Notes: generated by a model not told the origin, from the sequence alone. A stretch of 64,000 nucleotides of DNA from Sphingomonas kyeonggiensis (GCF_014196745.1 NZ_JACIEH010000002.1:992383-1056382); one strand, 5' to 3'; positions 16,515-26,893 are shown, counted from the first letter of the stretch. A program made the numbers and translations.

Positions 16515-19496
16515 ATGACTTTTCGCGCACGCACGCCATTGGCCGGTCGTAACCGGCTGATATGCCAATTGCTTGCATCGGCCAGCCTCGCGATCATGGC
16601 GAGCGGTGTGGCCCATGCCCAGGATGCCGCCCAGGCCGGGCAGGATGCCGGGCAGGCGCAGCAGGATGCGGGTGCCCAGGCTGGCGACATCGTCGTCACC
16701 GGCTATCGCGGCTCGATCGAGAAGAGCCTCAACCAGAAGCGCGAGGCCAACGCGTTCGTCGACGTGATCACTGCCGAGGACATCGGCAAGTTCCCGGACA
16801 AGAACGTGGCGGACTCGCTGCAGCGCGTCCCGGGCATCATCATCGATCGCGATGGCGGCGAAGGCAGCCGGGTGAGCATCCGCGGCCTCTCGTCCGACCT
16901 GACGCTGACCGAGCTCAACGGGAACTTCATCGCCTCGGCCGACAGCGGCGATCCCTCGCGCTCGTTCAACTATCTGCTGCTGCCCTCGACGCTGATCGGC
17001 AGCGTGGAAGTGTTCAAGTCGCCCGAGGCGCGCCTCGATGAAGGCGGCGTGGGCGGCGTCATCATCAACCACACCCGCAAGCCGTTCGATCTCGCGCCCT
17101 GGTCGGGCACCGTCTCGGCCGAAGGCACCTATGCCGACGTGACCAAGAAGGTGGAGCCGAACGTCTCGGGCCTGCTTTCCTGGCACAATGAGGAGAAGAC
17201 GCTCGGCTTCCTGGTCGGCGCCACCTATCAGGTGCGCACCAACCGCTCACTGAGCTCGTCGGGCGACAGCTGGCAGTGGTGGACCGACAGCAAGGCCGCC
17301 GACCCGGCGACAGACGTCAACGGCAAGACCTTCGCCAATGATTCCGCGATCTCCTATTGGAACAGCGGCAACAATGCCGGCCAGACCACGCGGGACGGCA
17401 AGCACTATAGCGGCTATTGGGCGCCCCAGTCGGTCGCCGAGACGATCACCGACCAGAAGCGCAAGCGGCTGGGCATCCAGGCGACGGCGCAGATGAAGCC
17501 GTTCGACAATTTCGAGGTGACCGCCAATTATTTCCGCTTCCAGCTGAACGGCGACTACACCCGCAGCACGATCAAGATCCCCGAATGGGGCTTCGGCAAT
17601 TTCTTCACTGGCGCGACGTTCGACAAGAGCGGCACGATCATGACCGGCGCGAAGTTCGAGGTCCCTCCCGAGGGCACGGGTTGCCGCGTTCCGGGCAACA
17701 TGTGCACCATGGAAACCCCGGCGCCGCAGGATACCTATGTCCGCGAGAAGAGCGTCTCCAACACCTATGACGTGCGCGGCAACTGGGAAGTCGGCCACCT
17801 GAACGTCGACTTCGTGTTCGGCAAGACCAAGGCCACCGGCGGTCCGTCGTTCCAGTTCTACGCCCAGGCCAAGCCGCGCAACGGCACGGTCAACGGCAAC
17901 GCGCTGAGCGCGTGGAACTTCACCGATCAGTCGATCGCGATGCAGTTCTCGCCCAACGTGATCCAGAACATGCTGAACGGCGTGGCGCAGATCGACCTTG
18001 GCTCGACGGGCTCGGGCTTCACCAACAGCTCGATCTCGCAGCGCTATGCGCAGGTCGATCTCACCCGGAAGTTCGACTCGCCCTTCTTCGACTCGATCCA
18101 GCTCGGTGCGAAGTGGCGTGACGGCCGGGTCCACCGCGAGACCGGCCGCTTCGAATGGTATTCGGACGCGGCGAACACGCTGCGCTTCCAGGATACCGCG
18201 GGCGGCGCGCTGGCGAAGCCCGAGATCTTCTACCCGGGCTCGCTCGGCAACATCGCCGGCGGCTTCGAGACGACCGCCTTCCCGGCGATCAACATCCGCA
18301 AGTACATCGACTATCTGAACGCGACCTATAACGGCCCGGTCCGCGTGCCCGAGCCGCAGAACCTCTACGACATCCGGGAGCGGATCTGGGCGGGCTATGG
18401 CCAGCTGAACTTCAAGACCAGCAACATCCGCGGCAATATCGGCCTGCGCGTGGTCAACACGAAGCAGGACGGCACCTCGACCGACCGTATCACCTATGAG
18501 AACGAGTATTGCGTGAACGGACCCGGCGGCCCGTTCGACCCGAACAAGCCGGTGGGCGCCGATGGCAACTGCTCGGTGATCCCGGAATCGCAGCGCCAGG
18601 TCCGCGTGTTCAGCCCCAATTCGGAGGGCAAGAGCTACACGGACTTCCTGCCGAGCTTCAACATCTCGTGGGACGTGACGCCGAACCTGCTGCTGCGTGC
18701 GGCGGCATCGAAGGTGATCGCACGCCCGGGCTATGGCGATCTGGCGGGTGCACGCTCGCTGACGTTCAACTCGGACGCGTTCGTGTTCGACCGTGCCCAG
18801 TTCGGCGCCCGTGCCGGCTGGTTCGGTGATGGCGGCAACTTCAACCTGAAGCCGTTCAACGCCTGGCAGTATGACTTCGGCGTGGAATGGTATTTCCACC
18901 GCGGCTCGGTGCTGGGCGCGACGCTGTTCCGCAAGGACGTGAAGGACTTCATCGTCCCGGTGGTGATCGACCTTCCGCAGGAAGTCGCCGGCCAGACCGT
19001 GACGGTGCAGCAATATGCCACCCAGGCCAATGGCACGAGCGCGGTGTCGCAGGGTGTCGAGCTCTATGCCCAGCACACGCTGGACTTCGGCCTCGGCGCG
19101 CAGGTGAACTTCACCTACAACGACACCTCGCAGGCAGACGTGTCGCTGAACGGCACCAAGCTGGGTGAATCGGCGCTGGTCGGCAGCGCCAAGACCCAGA
19201 TCAATGCGTCGATCTTCTACGAGCATGGCCCGATCCTGGTCCGCGCCTCGTACAATCGTCGCGGCGAAGTGGTGCGCGGGTTGTCCTCGGGCCTGAACGT
19301 CTATGACGATCCGTACGAGCAGGTCGATCTCAACGCTGCGGTCGACGTGTTCAAGAACTTCCAGATCACCGGTTCGGTCATCAACCTGACCAAGTCGGAA
19401 CAGCGCCAGCACCTGGGCAACGACACGAAGGACCGCTTCATTTCGAACGTCTATTCGGGGCGCCGCTTCTATCTGGGCATGGCGTACAAGTTCTGA
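16515..19496 (+). CDS. TonB-dependent receptor of the mannan block
   Basis: 993 residues. The signal peptide runs to about residue 35 (VAHAQ), followed by a Gln/Ala-rich linker, a TonB-box-like stretch (GDIVVTGYRGS, about 57-67) and the plug domain (EDIGKFPDKNVADSLQRVPG, SRVSIRGLS). A 22-strand barrel ends in RRFYLGMAYKF with the C-terminal aromatic residue needed for outer-membrane assembly. It imports ligands with energy from TonB. Its position between GH92/GH2 and GH43/GH92/GH125 genes suggests manno-oligosaccharides or N-glycan fragments. No SusD-like lipoprotein accompanies it, as usual in Proteobacteria. Confidence 0.93.
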   Translation: MTFRARTPLAGRNRLICQLLASASLAIMASGVAHAQDAAQAGQDAGQAQQDAGAQAGDIVVTGYRGSIEKSLNQKREANAFVDVITAEDIGKFPDKNVADSLQRVPGIIIDRDGGEGSRVSIRGLSSDLTLTELNGNFIASADSGDPSRSFNYLLLPSTLIGSVEVFKSPEARLDEGGVGGVIINHTRKPFDLAPWSGTVSAEGTYADVTKKVEPNVSGLLSWHNEEKTLGFLVGATYQVRTNRSLSSSGDSWQWWTDSKAADPATDVNGKTFANDSAISYWNSGNNAGQTTRDGKHYSGYWAPQSVAETITDQKRKRLGIQATAQMKPFDNFEVTANYFRFQLNGDYTRSTIKIPEWGFGNFFTGATFDKSGTIMTGAKFEVPPEGTGCRVPGNMCTMETPAPQDTYVREKSVSNTYDVRGNWEVGHLNVDFVFGKTKATGGPSFQFYAQAKPRNGTVNGNALSAWNFTDQSIAMQFSPNVIQNMLNGVAQIDLGSTGSGFTNSSISQRYAQVDLTRKFDSPFFDSIQLGAKWRDGRVHRETGRFEWYSDAANTLRFQDTAGGALAKPEIFYPGSLGNIAGGFETTAFPAINIRKYIDYLNATYNGPVRVPEPQNLYDIRERIWAGYGQLNFKTSNIRGNIGLRVVNTKQDGTSTDRITYENEYCVNGPGGPFDPNKPVGADGNCSVIPESQRQVRVFSPNSEGKSYTDFLPSFNISWDVTPNLLLRAAASKVIARPGYGDLAGARSLTFNSDAFVFDRAQFGARAGWFGDGGNFNLKPFNAWQYDFGVEWYFHRGSVLGATLFRKDVKDFIVPVVIDLPQEVAGQTVTVQQYATQANGTSAVSQGVELYAQHTLDFGLGAQVNFTYNDTSQADVSLNGTKLGESALVGSAKTQINASIFYEHGPILVRASYNRRGEVVRGLSSGLNVYDDPYEQVDLNAAVDVFKNFQITGSVINLTKSEQRQHLGNDTKDRFISNVYSGRRFYLGMAYKF

Positions 19497-19504
19497 TCAT
19501 CGAG

Positions 19505-19557
19505 TGAGTCAGCCCCCTGACTCAGGAGGTGGCCCATCCTCCCCCCGGGCCACCTCC
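19505..19557 (+). terminator. Tandem hairpins after the TBDR gene (attenuator-like)
   Basis: Two perfect stem-loops back to back: TGAGTCAG/CTGACTCA (19505-19512, 19517-19524) and GGAGGTGGCCC/GGGCCACCTCC (19525-19535, 19547-19557). No U-tract follows, so partial termination or mRNA-end protection between receptor and downstream enzymes is more likely than full termination. Confidence 0.6.
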
Positions 19558-19661
19558 ACCCCCCTTACCGGGGAGCGAGACGAGGGCGACAATCATGCTG
19601 CCGCTGGACCTCACGGGGCCCGGCGGCACATGATTAGGGGGATCGAAAAGGGGATCGTCGC

Positions 19662-20711
19662 GTGAACAAGATTCGGGCGGGCATCATCGCCGCCACTGCC
19701 ATGCTGAGCGCGGGGCTCGCCTGGGCGCAGAACCCGATCGTGCCGGGCTGGTATGCCGATCCCGAGATCCGGGTGTTCGACGGCAAATACTGGATCTACC
19801 CGACCTATTCCGACGATTTCGGCACGCCCGACGTGACGAAGCGCTTCACGCCGCACCAGACGGAGTTGCGCAAGCAGAAGACAGTGCGCCCGTCCTATGT
19901 GCAGCAGACCTTCTTCAACGCATTCTCGTCGCCCGACCTGGTCAACTGGACCAAGCACAGCCATGTGCTCGACGTCGAGAATGTCGCCTGGGCCGGCTAT
20001 GCGATCTGGGCGCCCACCGTGCTCGCACACAAGGGGCGCTACTACATGTTCTTCAGCGCCAACGACATCCAGAGCGATGCGGAGGTCGGCGGGATCGGCC
20101 TGGCCGTGGCCGACAAGCCGCAGGGGCCGTTCAAGGATGCGCTGGGCAAGCCGCTGATCGGCAAGTTCCACAATGGCGCGCAGCCGATCGATCCGTTCGT
20201 CTACCGCGACGACGACGGCAAGGTGTACCTGTTCTACGGCGGCTGGAAGCACTGCAACGTGGTGCAGCTGAGCGACGACCTCCACTCGGTCGTCCCCTTC
20301 GCGGACGGGAGCACCTATAAGGAGATCACCCCGCCCGGCTATGTCGAGGGATCGTTCCTGATCAAGCGCAAGGGCGTCTATTACCTGATGTGGTCGGAAG
20401 GCGGCTGGACCGGCCCGGACTATAGCGTGGCCTATGCGACGGGGCCGACCGCGCTCGGGCCGTTCACGCCCAAGGGCAAGATCCTCGAGCAGGACTTCAA
20501 GATCGCGCGCGGCGCGGGACACCATTCTGTGGTCAACGTGCCCGGCACCGATGACTGGTACATCGTCTATCATCGCCGTCCGCTGGGCGACGAGAAGGGC
20601 GAGCATCGCGAGATGGCGATCGACCGGATGGAATTCGCCGCGGACGGCTCGATCAAGCCGGTGGTGATGACGAATGAGGGCGTGAAGCCGCGGCCGTTCA
20701 AGGCGCGGTGA
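19662..20711 (+). CDS. GH43-like exported glycoside hydrolase
   Basis: 349 residues from a GTG, with a signal peptide to about residue 23 (GLAWAQ). It has a five-bladed beta-propeller pattern with the three GH43 acids apparent: Asp in GWYADPEIRV, Asp in PIDPFVYRDDDG and Glu in YVEGSFLIKRKG. The family acts on arabinose-, xylose- or galactose-containing side chains. Its presence among mannosidases suggests it clears decorations from the same glycan, or has a specificity not yet assigned to its subfamily. It precedes the second GH92 by 39 bases. Confidence 0.85.
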   Translation: MNKIRAGIIAATAMLSAGLAWAQNPIVPGWYADPEIRVFDGKYWIYPTYSDDFGTPDVTKRFTPHQTELRKQKTVRPSYVQQTFFNAFSSPDLVNWTKHSHVLDVENVAWAGYAIWAPTVLAHKGRYYMFFSANDIQSDAEVGGIGLAVADKPQGPFKDALGKPLIGKFHNGAQPIDPFVYRDDDGKVYLFYGGWKHCNVVQLSDDLHSVVPFADGSTYKEITPPGYVEGSFLIKRKGVYYLMWSEGGWTGPDYSVAYATGPTALGPFTPKGKILEQDFKIARGAGHHSVVNVPGTDDWYIVYHRRPLGDEKGEHREMAIDRMEFAADGSIKPVVMTNEGVKPRPFKAR

Positions 20712-20750
20712 TCAGCGCAGCTACGAAACAGAGCAGGGGAGTATCGGATT

Positions 20751-23090
20751 GTGAGGAAGTTCATCGGCGCGTGCTGCATTTCGGCAATGCTGCTCACCAG
20801 TGCGCTCGGCACGACCATGGTACCGGCGCTGGCACAGACGGCGGAGCCCGCCCTGGTCGACCTGATCAATCCGCTGATGGGCACCGACAGCAGCTATGAG
20901 CTGTCCTATGGCAACACCTATCCGGCGGTGGCCGTGCCCTGGAGCATGAACTTCTGGACGCCGGTCACCGGCAAGATGGGCAATGGCTGGGGCTACACCT
21001 ACAGCGCGCACAAGATCAACGCGATCAAGCAGACGCACCAGCCCAGCCCCTGGATGAATGACTATGCCGCGTTCGGCCTCTTCGCCGAGACCGGCCCGCT
21101 CAAGGTCAAGGAAGAGGAGCGCGCCTCCTGGTACAGCCACAAGGCCGAGGAAGCCCGCGCCTATGGCTACAAGGTCTATCTCGCCGATTATGACGTGACA
21201 GCCGAGGTCACGCCGACCAACCGCGCCGCCAGCTTCCGCTTCACCTTCCCCAAGTCCGACGATGCGCACATCCTGATCGACGGCTATGCTGGCGGATCGA
21301 TGGTGAAGATCGATGCCGCGAACCGCCGCATCATCGGCTATGTCCGCAACAACCACGGCGGCGTGCCGGACAATTTCCACAGCTATTTCGTCGCGCAGTT
21401 CGACAAGGATTTCGAAGTCAGCCGCACCTGGGACGACAATGGCCAGGTCTCGGGCGCCGCTGCCAGCGAAGGCGATCATGTCGGCGCGGTGGTGAGCTTC
21501 AAGACGCGGGCTGGTGAGCAGGTCAACGTCAAGGTCGCGTCCTCCTTCATCAGCCCGGAGCAGGCGGCGCTCAACCTCGACCGCGAGATCGGCAAGGACA
21601 GTTTCGACCAGACCCAGGCCAAGGCGCGCGACGTGTGGGAGAAGGAACTCTCCAAGGTCCAGGTGAGCGACCCGAACCTCGACAATCGCCGTACCTTCTA
21701 CTCGGCGATGTACCGCATGTTGCAGTTCCCGCGCATGTTCCATGAGGTCAACGCGGCAGGCAAGACCGTCCACTACAGCCCCTATGACGGCAAGGTGCAC
21801 GACGGCTTCCTCTATACCGACAACGGCTTCTGGGACACGTGGCGCGCGGTCTTCCCCTGGTTCGCGCTGATGAACCCGGAGCGGGACAGCGAGATCATGC
21901 AGGGGCTGGTCAACACCTACAAGGAATCCGGCTGGCTGCCCGAATGGGCGAGCCCGGGGCACCGCGACGTGATGATCGGCTCCAACTCGGCGAACCTGAT
22001 TGCCGACGCCTATCTCAACGGCGTGCGCGGCTTCGATGTCGAGACGCTGTACGAGGCGATGGTCAAGAACGCGACCACCTCGGAAGGACGCCCCCGCGAC
22101 AAGCGCGGCAACGTCGTCGGCGCGGTCGGACGCGAGGGTGTCGAATATTACAACAAGCTCGGCTACGTCCCCTATGACGTGGGCATCAATGAGAATGCCG
22201 CGCGCACGCTCGAATATGCCACCGCCGACTTCTCGCTCTCGCGCCTCGCCGCCGCGCTGGGCAAGACCGAGGATGCGAAGAAATACGCCGCGCAGGCGCG
22301 GAATTACCGCAAGCTGTTCGACCAGGAGAGTGGCTGGATGCGCGGCCGCAACCAGGACGGCAGCTGGTCCACGCCGTTCAATCCCTACAAATGGGGCGAC
22401 GCGTTCACCGAGGGCAATTCGCTCCACTATAGCTGGTCGGTGATGCAGGATGTGCAGGGCCTGATCGACCTGATGGGCGGCGACCGGAAGTTCACCGACC
22501 GGCTGGATTCGATCTTCTCGACCCGGCCGATCTTCGACGACAGCTATTATGGCCAGGTGATCCACGAGATCCGCGAGATGCAGATCGTCAACATGGGCCA
22601 GTACGCCCATGGCAACCAGCCGATCCAGCACATGATCTACCTGTACGACTGGGCCGGCCAGCCATGGAAGGCGCAGGCGCATGTCCGCGATGTGATGAAG
22701 AAGCTCTATTCGGCTGCGCCCGACGGCTATCCGGGCGACGAGGACAATGGCCAGACCTCGGCCTGGTATGTCTTCTCGGCGCTGGGCTTCTATCCGGTGA
22801 CGCCGACGTTGGGGCAATATGCGATCGGCAGCCCGCTGTTCCGCAATGTCCGCCTGACGATGCCGGGCGGCAAGGTGCTCAACATCGAGTCCGCCAACAA
22901 CAGCGACAAGAATGTCTACATCCAGTCGGTCACGCTCAACGGCAAGGCGCACGACAAGCCCTGGTTCTCGCGCGAGGAACTGCAGGGCGGCGGCACGCTG
23001 CGCTTCGTGATGGGGCCGAACCCGAACACCAAATGGGGCATCGCGAAAGCCAATGCGCCCTTCTCGATGAGCGCACCGGTGGCGCGCTGA
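20751..23090 (+). CDS. GH92 family exo-alpha-mannosidase, Gln variant (GH92-2)
   Basis: 779 residues from a GTG, with a signal to about residue 26 (PALAQ). GH92 hallmarks: VDLINPLMGTDSSYELSYGN at the start of the mature protein, and GDEDNGQTSAWYVFSALGFY carrying the base-site acids. The general-acid position reads HGNQPIQH, with Gln623 in place of Glu, as in GH92-1. The two Gln forms differ strongly in sequence and so are not recent copies. The operon order GH43, GH92, GH125, GH92 suggests stepwise trimming of branched alpha-mannoside. Confidence 0.9.
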   Translation: MRKFIGACCISAMLLTSALGTTMVPALAQTAEPALVDLINPLMGTDSSYELSYGNTYPAVAVPWSMNFWTPVTGKMGNGWGYTYSAHKINAIKQTHQPSPWMNDYAAFGLFAETGPLKVKEEERASWYSHKAEEARAYGYKVYLADYDVTAEVTPTNRAASFRFTFPKSDDAHILIDGYAGGSMVKIDAANRRIIGYVRNNHGGVPDNFHSYFVAQFDKDFEVSRTWDDNGQVSGAAASEGDHVGAVVSFKTRAGEQVNVKVASSFISPEQAALNLDREIGKDSFDQTQAKARDVWEKELSKVQVSDPNLDNRRTFYSAMYRMLQFPRMFHEVNAAGKTVHYSPYDGKVHDGFLYTDNGFWDTWRAVFPWFALMNPERDSEIMQGLVNTYKESGWLPEWASPGHRDVMIGSNSANLIADAYLNGVRGFDVETLYEAMVKNATTSEGRPRDKRGNVVGAVGREGVEYYNKLGYVPYDVGINENAARTLEYATADFSLSRLAAALGKTEDAKKYAAQARNYRKLFDQESGWMRGRNQDGSWSTPFNPYKWGDAFTEGNSLHYSWSVMQDVQGLIDLMGGDRKFTDRLDSIFSTRPIFDDSYYGQVIHEIREMQIVNMGQYAHGNQPIQHMIYLYDWAGQPWKAQAHVRDVMKKLYSAAPDGYPGDEDNGQTSAWYVFSALGFYPVTPTLGQYAIGSPLFRNVRLTMPGGKVLNIESANNSDKNVYIQSVTLNGKAHDKPWFSREELQGGGTLRFVMGPNPNTKWGIAKANAPFSMSAPVAR

Positions 23091-23112
23091 ACAACCAGAA
23101 CAGGAGAGGGTG

Positions 23113-24552
23113 ATGAAGCGTCGTGAGGTGATGATGGGGGCAGGGGCGCTGGCGATGTCGGCGGCCCTGCCGATGCGGGCAATGGCGGGGGTAGGGCAGG
23201 CGGAGGGATTCGAATCGAAGCGGCCGCCGGTCGGTCAGCGCGGGTTCGTGAGCAAAGCGGTAGAGGCCGAGATCAAGGCGGTGAAGGCGAAGATCGCCGA
23301 TCCCGAACTCGCCTGGCTGTTCGAGAATTGCTACCCGAACACGCTCGACACCACCGTCCGGCTCGGCACGGTGGACGGCAAGCCCGACACCTTCGTCATC
23401 ACCGGCGACATCGATGCGATGTGGCTGCGCGACAGCTCGGCGCAGTTGCAGACCTATGTCCATCTGACGCCCAAGGACGCCGATCTGCGCCGCGTCTTTC
23501 AGGGCGCGATCCAGCGCCAGGCGCGCTGCATCCTGATCGATTCCTACGCCAACGCCTTCACCCCGGACCCGACTGCCAAGTCGAACCTGTCGGCGGTGAA
23601 CGACAAGACCGACATGAAGCCGGGCGTCGCTGAGCGGAAATGGGAGATAGACTCGCTCGCCTATACGATGCGCCTTGCCCATAGCTACTGGATCGCGACG
23701 CGCGACAAGACGCCGTTCGACGCGCTCTGGGCACAGGGTGCGGCGCGGGCCGTTGCGACCTTCCGCGAGCAGCAGCGCAAGGACGGCCCCGGTCCGTATC
23801 ATTTCCAGCGCGTCGATCCTTCGCCGACCGAGACGCTGATGTTCGGCGGCTTCGGCGCGCCGACGCGCAAGGTCGGGCTGATCCATTCGGGCTTCCGCCC
23901 GTCGGACGACGCCTGTGTCTTCCCCTTCCTGATCCCGTCCAACCTGTTCGCGGTCTCCGCGCTCAAGATGCTCGCCCAGGTGCACAATGAGGCCCGCGGC
24001 GACACCGCGGCCGCGCAGGATGCGCTGGCGCTGGCGAACGAGGTGCAGGCTGCGCTCGACGCCCATGGCAAGATGCCGGACGGGAAGGGCGGCGAGGTCT
24101 GGGCGTTCGAAGTCGATGGCTATGGCAATGCGATCTTCATGGACGATGCCAATGTCCCGAGCCTGTCGGGCCTGCCGCTGCTCGGCGCGGCCGACAGGCG
24201 TGACCCGCTCTATGTCCGTACCGCCGCGCTCGCCTGGAGCGATCGCAATCCCTATTTCTTCAAGGGCAAGTTCGGCGAAGGGATCGGTGGGCCGCATATC
24301 GGCATGGACATGATCTGGCCGATGTCGCTGATTACGCGAGCCCTCATCCATGACGATGACGCGACCGTGATGCAGTGCCTCAAATGGCTCAAGGCCTCGC
24401 ATGGCGGCACCGGTTTCATGCACGAGAGCTTCCACAAGGACGATCCGGCCAATTTCACGCGGAGCTGGTTCGCCTGGGCCAATGGCCTGTTCGGCGACCT
24501 GATCCTGGACGTCGCAAAGCGCAAGCCCGCGCTGCTCGCGCAGAAGCTGTAA
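23113..24552 (+). CDS. GH125 family exo-alpha-1,6-mannosidase
   Basis: 479 residues from the ATG at 23113; the GTG at 23110 is in frame, but GGAGAGGG spaces better to the ATG. The N-terminus KRREVMMGAGALAMSAAL is Tat-like. The metal-independent mannosidase fold (formerly DUF1237) is recognised by PDTFVITGDIDAMWLRDSSA, KWEIDSLAYTMRLAHSYW, MQCLKWLKASHGGTGFMHES and SWFAWANGLFGDLIL. GH125 removes alpha-1,6-linked mannose, complementing the linkages usually cut by GH92. This pairing is the strongest pointer to alpha-mannan or N-glycan as substrate. Confidence 0.92.
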   Translation: MKRREVMMGAGALAMSAALPMRAMAGVGQAEGFESKRPPVGQRGFVSKAVEAEIKAVKAKIADPELAWLFENCYPNTLDTTVRLGTVDGKPDTFVITGDIDAMWLRDSSAQLQTYVHLTPKDADLRRVFQGAIQRQARCILIDSYANAFTPDPTAKSNLSAVNDKTDMKPGVAERKWEIDSLAYTMRLAHSYWIATRDKTPFDALWAQGAARAVATFREQQRKDGPGPYHFQRVDPSPTETLMFGGFGAPTRKVGLIHSGFRPSDDACVFPFLIPSNLFAVSALKMLAQVHNEARGDTAAAQDALALANEVQAALDAHGKMPDGKGGEVWAFEVDGYGNAIFMDDANVPSLSGLPLLGAADRRDPLYVRTAALAWSDRNPYFFKGKFGEGIGGPHIGMDMIWPMSLITRALIHDDDATVMQCLKWLKASHGGTGFMHESFHKDDPANFTRSWFAWANGLFGDLILDVAKRKPALLAQKL

Positions 24553-24568
24553 GGAAGGGCAGGAACCC

Positions 24569-26890
24569 ATGATCACCGCAAATCGCCGCCAGTTGCTCGC
24601 CGGAGCCGGCACCCTCGCCCTCGGCACCGCGCTGCCGCATGTGGCCAGCGCCCAGGGCGCGGCCGGGCCCGGCAAGCCGAACCTGTTCATCGGTACGGGC
24701 GGGCACGGCCATACCTTCCCGGGCGCCTCGCTGCCCTTCGGCATGGCGCAGCTGAGCCCGGATACCGACAATGCGCGCTGGGATGCCTGCTCCGGCTATC
24801 ATCGCAGCGACACCTCGATCATGGGCTTCTCGCACACGCATTTGTCAGGCACCGGCATCGGCGACATGCTCGACGTGCTGGTGGTGCCGACGCGCGGGGC
24901 GCTGCAGCTCGATCCGGGCACGCTCGAGAACCCGGACACGGGCTATCGCCAGCGCTTCTCCGAGGAAGCGGCGGAGCCCGGCTATTACCGGGTGAAGCTG
25001 GAAAGCGGCGTGCTCGCGGAGCTGACGGTGACCGAGCGCACCGGCCTGCACCGCTATCATTTCCCCCAGGGCGCCGGGCACATCCTGATCGACTTCGCGC
25101 ACATGATCCGCGACGTGTGGGACAAGGGCGTCACGCTCGACAATGCCTCGCTCGCGATCGATGCCAACGGCATGCTCACCGGCAGCCGCCGGGTGCACCG
25201 CTGGGCCAAGGGCCGGATGATCCACTTCGCGATGCAGCTGTCGCGCAAGCCCGACCGGGTCGAGTTCTTCGGTGACGACAACAAGCCGGCGGCCAAGGGG
25301 GCCGCTTCGATCGAGGGCAATCGCCTGAAGGTCGCATTGTTCTTCGACGAGGCGGGCGGCGCGCCGATCCAGATCAAGACCGGCATCTCCGCCGTCGATG
25401 TGGCCGGGGCCAAGGCGGCACTGGCCGGCGAGGCGCCGGGCTGGGATTTCGATGGCGCGGCGACCAGGGCGCGGCGCCTCTGGGCGAAGGAACTCGACCG
25501 GGTCCGCGTGACGGGCGGCAGCGAGGACCAGCGCACGATCCTGACCAGCGCGCTCTACCACTGCTTCCTCGCGCCGACGCTCTTCACCGATCGCGATGGC
25601 CGCTATGTCGGGATGGACGCGCAGGTCCATCAGGTGCCGGCAGGCGAGTCCTCGTTCAGCACCTATTCGCTGTGGGACACCTATCGCGCGCTGCATCCGC
25701 TGCTGACCCTGGTGCAGCCCGATCGTGCCGCCACCTTCACTCGCGACCTGATCCGCCAGACCCAGCAGAGCCCCTATGGACCGCCGGTCTGGCAGCTCCA
25801 GGGGATCGAGACCGGCTGCATGATCGGCTGGCACTCGGTCTCGGTGCTGGCCGAGGCGCATGCCAAGGGCATCAAGGCCGATTACGCCGCCGCCTGGCCG
25901 AACATCCGCCGGCGCGCCTTCGATCGCGACTTCAAGGACAGCGACGGCTCGCTGGGCCGCGGCTATTATTACGACCTGGGCTATATCCCCGCCGAGAAGA
26001 TCTGGGAGTCGGTCAGCCGCACCCAGGAATATGCCTATGACGACTGGGCAATGGCGGTGCTCGCCGATGCGGCGGGCGCGAAGGACGACGCGGCGGCCCT
26101 GCGCAAGCGCAGCCTGAACTATCGCAACGTGCTCGATGCCTCGACCCGCTTCGCCCGGCCGAAATTCTCGGATGGCAGCTGGTGGGCCAATTACGACCCG
26201 ATCCAGATCGGCCACGACGTGAAGAAGCACCGGGATTACACGGAGGCCAATGGCTGGCAGGCGACCTTCCTCAACCAGCATGACGTGCACGGCCTGATCG
26301 CGCATTTCGGCGGCGATACCGCGTTCGTCGAAAAGCTCGACGCGTTGTTCAACGCGCCCTCCACACTGCCCGAGAATGCACCGCCCGACATTTCCGGGCT
26401 GGTGGGGCAATATGCGCACGGCAACGAGCCGAACCACCATGTCGCCTATCTCTACGCCTATGCCGGCGCCCCGGCGAAGACCCAGGCGATGGTGCGTCGC
26501 CTGTGCCTCGAGATGTACAAGAACGATCCGGACGGCGAGATCGGAAACGACGATTGCGGCCAGATGAGCGCCTGGTACGTCTTCTCGGCGCTGGGCTTCT
26601 ATCCGGTCGATCCGGTCAGCGCGCTCTATGTGTTCGGTTCGCCGCTGTTCGACCGCGTTGAAGTCGCGCTGGGCGGCGGCAGGACGCTGCGGGTAGTGGC
26701 GAACGGCAATGGCGCCGACCGGCCGTACATCCAGTCGGTCCGCTGGAACGGCAAGCCGTGGACGAAGAACTGGATCGCCCATGCCGATCTGGCGAAGGGT
26801 GGCGAGCTGGTGTTCGAGATGGGCGACAAGCCGTCGCGCTTCGGCACCGCCAAGGCCGATCGGCCGCCGTCCTTTGGACGGCCGGCCTAA
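24569..26890 (+). CDS. GH92 family exo-alpha-mannosidase, canonical Glu form (GH92-3)
   Basis: 773 residues. The N-terminus ITANRRQLLAGAGTLALGTAL looks like a Tat signal rather than Sec. The mature protein starts with NLFIGTGGHGHTFPGASLPFG, common in alpha-1,2-mannosidases of the family. The active-site motif is HGNEPNHH with Glu620 as general acid, and GNDDCGQMSAWYVFSALGFY is the base/calcium segment. It ends three bases before the convergent ROK regulator gene. Confidence 0.93.
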   Translation: MITANRRQLLAGAGTLALGTALPHVASAQGAAGPGKPNLFIGTGGHGHTFPGASLPFGMAQLSPDTDNARWDACSGYHRSDTSIMGFSHTHLSGTGIGDMLDVLVVPTRGALQLDPGTLENPDTGYRQRFSEEAAEPGYYRVKLESGVLAELTVTERTGLHRYHFPQGAGHILIDFAHMIRDVWDKGVTLDNASLAIDANGMLTGSRRVHRWAKGRMIHFAMQLSRKPDRVEFFGDDNKPAAKGAASIEGNRLKVALFFDEAGGAPIQIKTGISAVDVAGAKAALAGEAPGWDFDGAATRARRLWAKELDRVRVTGGSEDQRTILTSALYHCFLAPTLFTDRDGRYVGMDAQVHQVPAGESSFSTYSLWDTYRALHPLLTLVQPDRAATFTRDLIRQTQQSPYGPPVWQLQGIETGCMIGWHSVSVLAEAHAKGIKADYAAAWPNIRRRAFDRDFKDSDGSLGRGYYYDLGYIPAEKIWESVSRTQEYAYDDWAMAVLADAAGAKDDAAALRKRSLNYRNVLDASTRFARPKFSDGSWWANYDPIQIGHDVKKHRDYTEANGWQATFLNQHDVHGLIAHFGGDTAFVEKLDALFNAPSTLPENAPPDISGLVGQYAHGNEPNHHVAYLYAYAGAPAKTQAMVRRLCLEMYKNDPDGEIGNDDCGQMSAWYVFSALGFYPVDPVSALYVFGSPLFDRVEVALGGGRTLRVVANGNGADRPYIQSVRWNGKPWTKNWIAHADLAKGGELVFEMGDKPSRFGTAKADRPPSFGRPA

Positions 26891-26893
26891 AGC

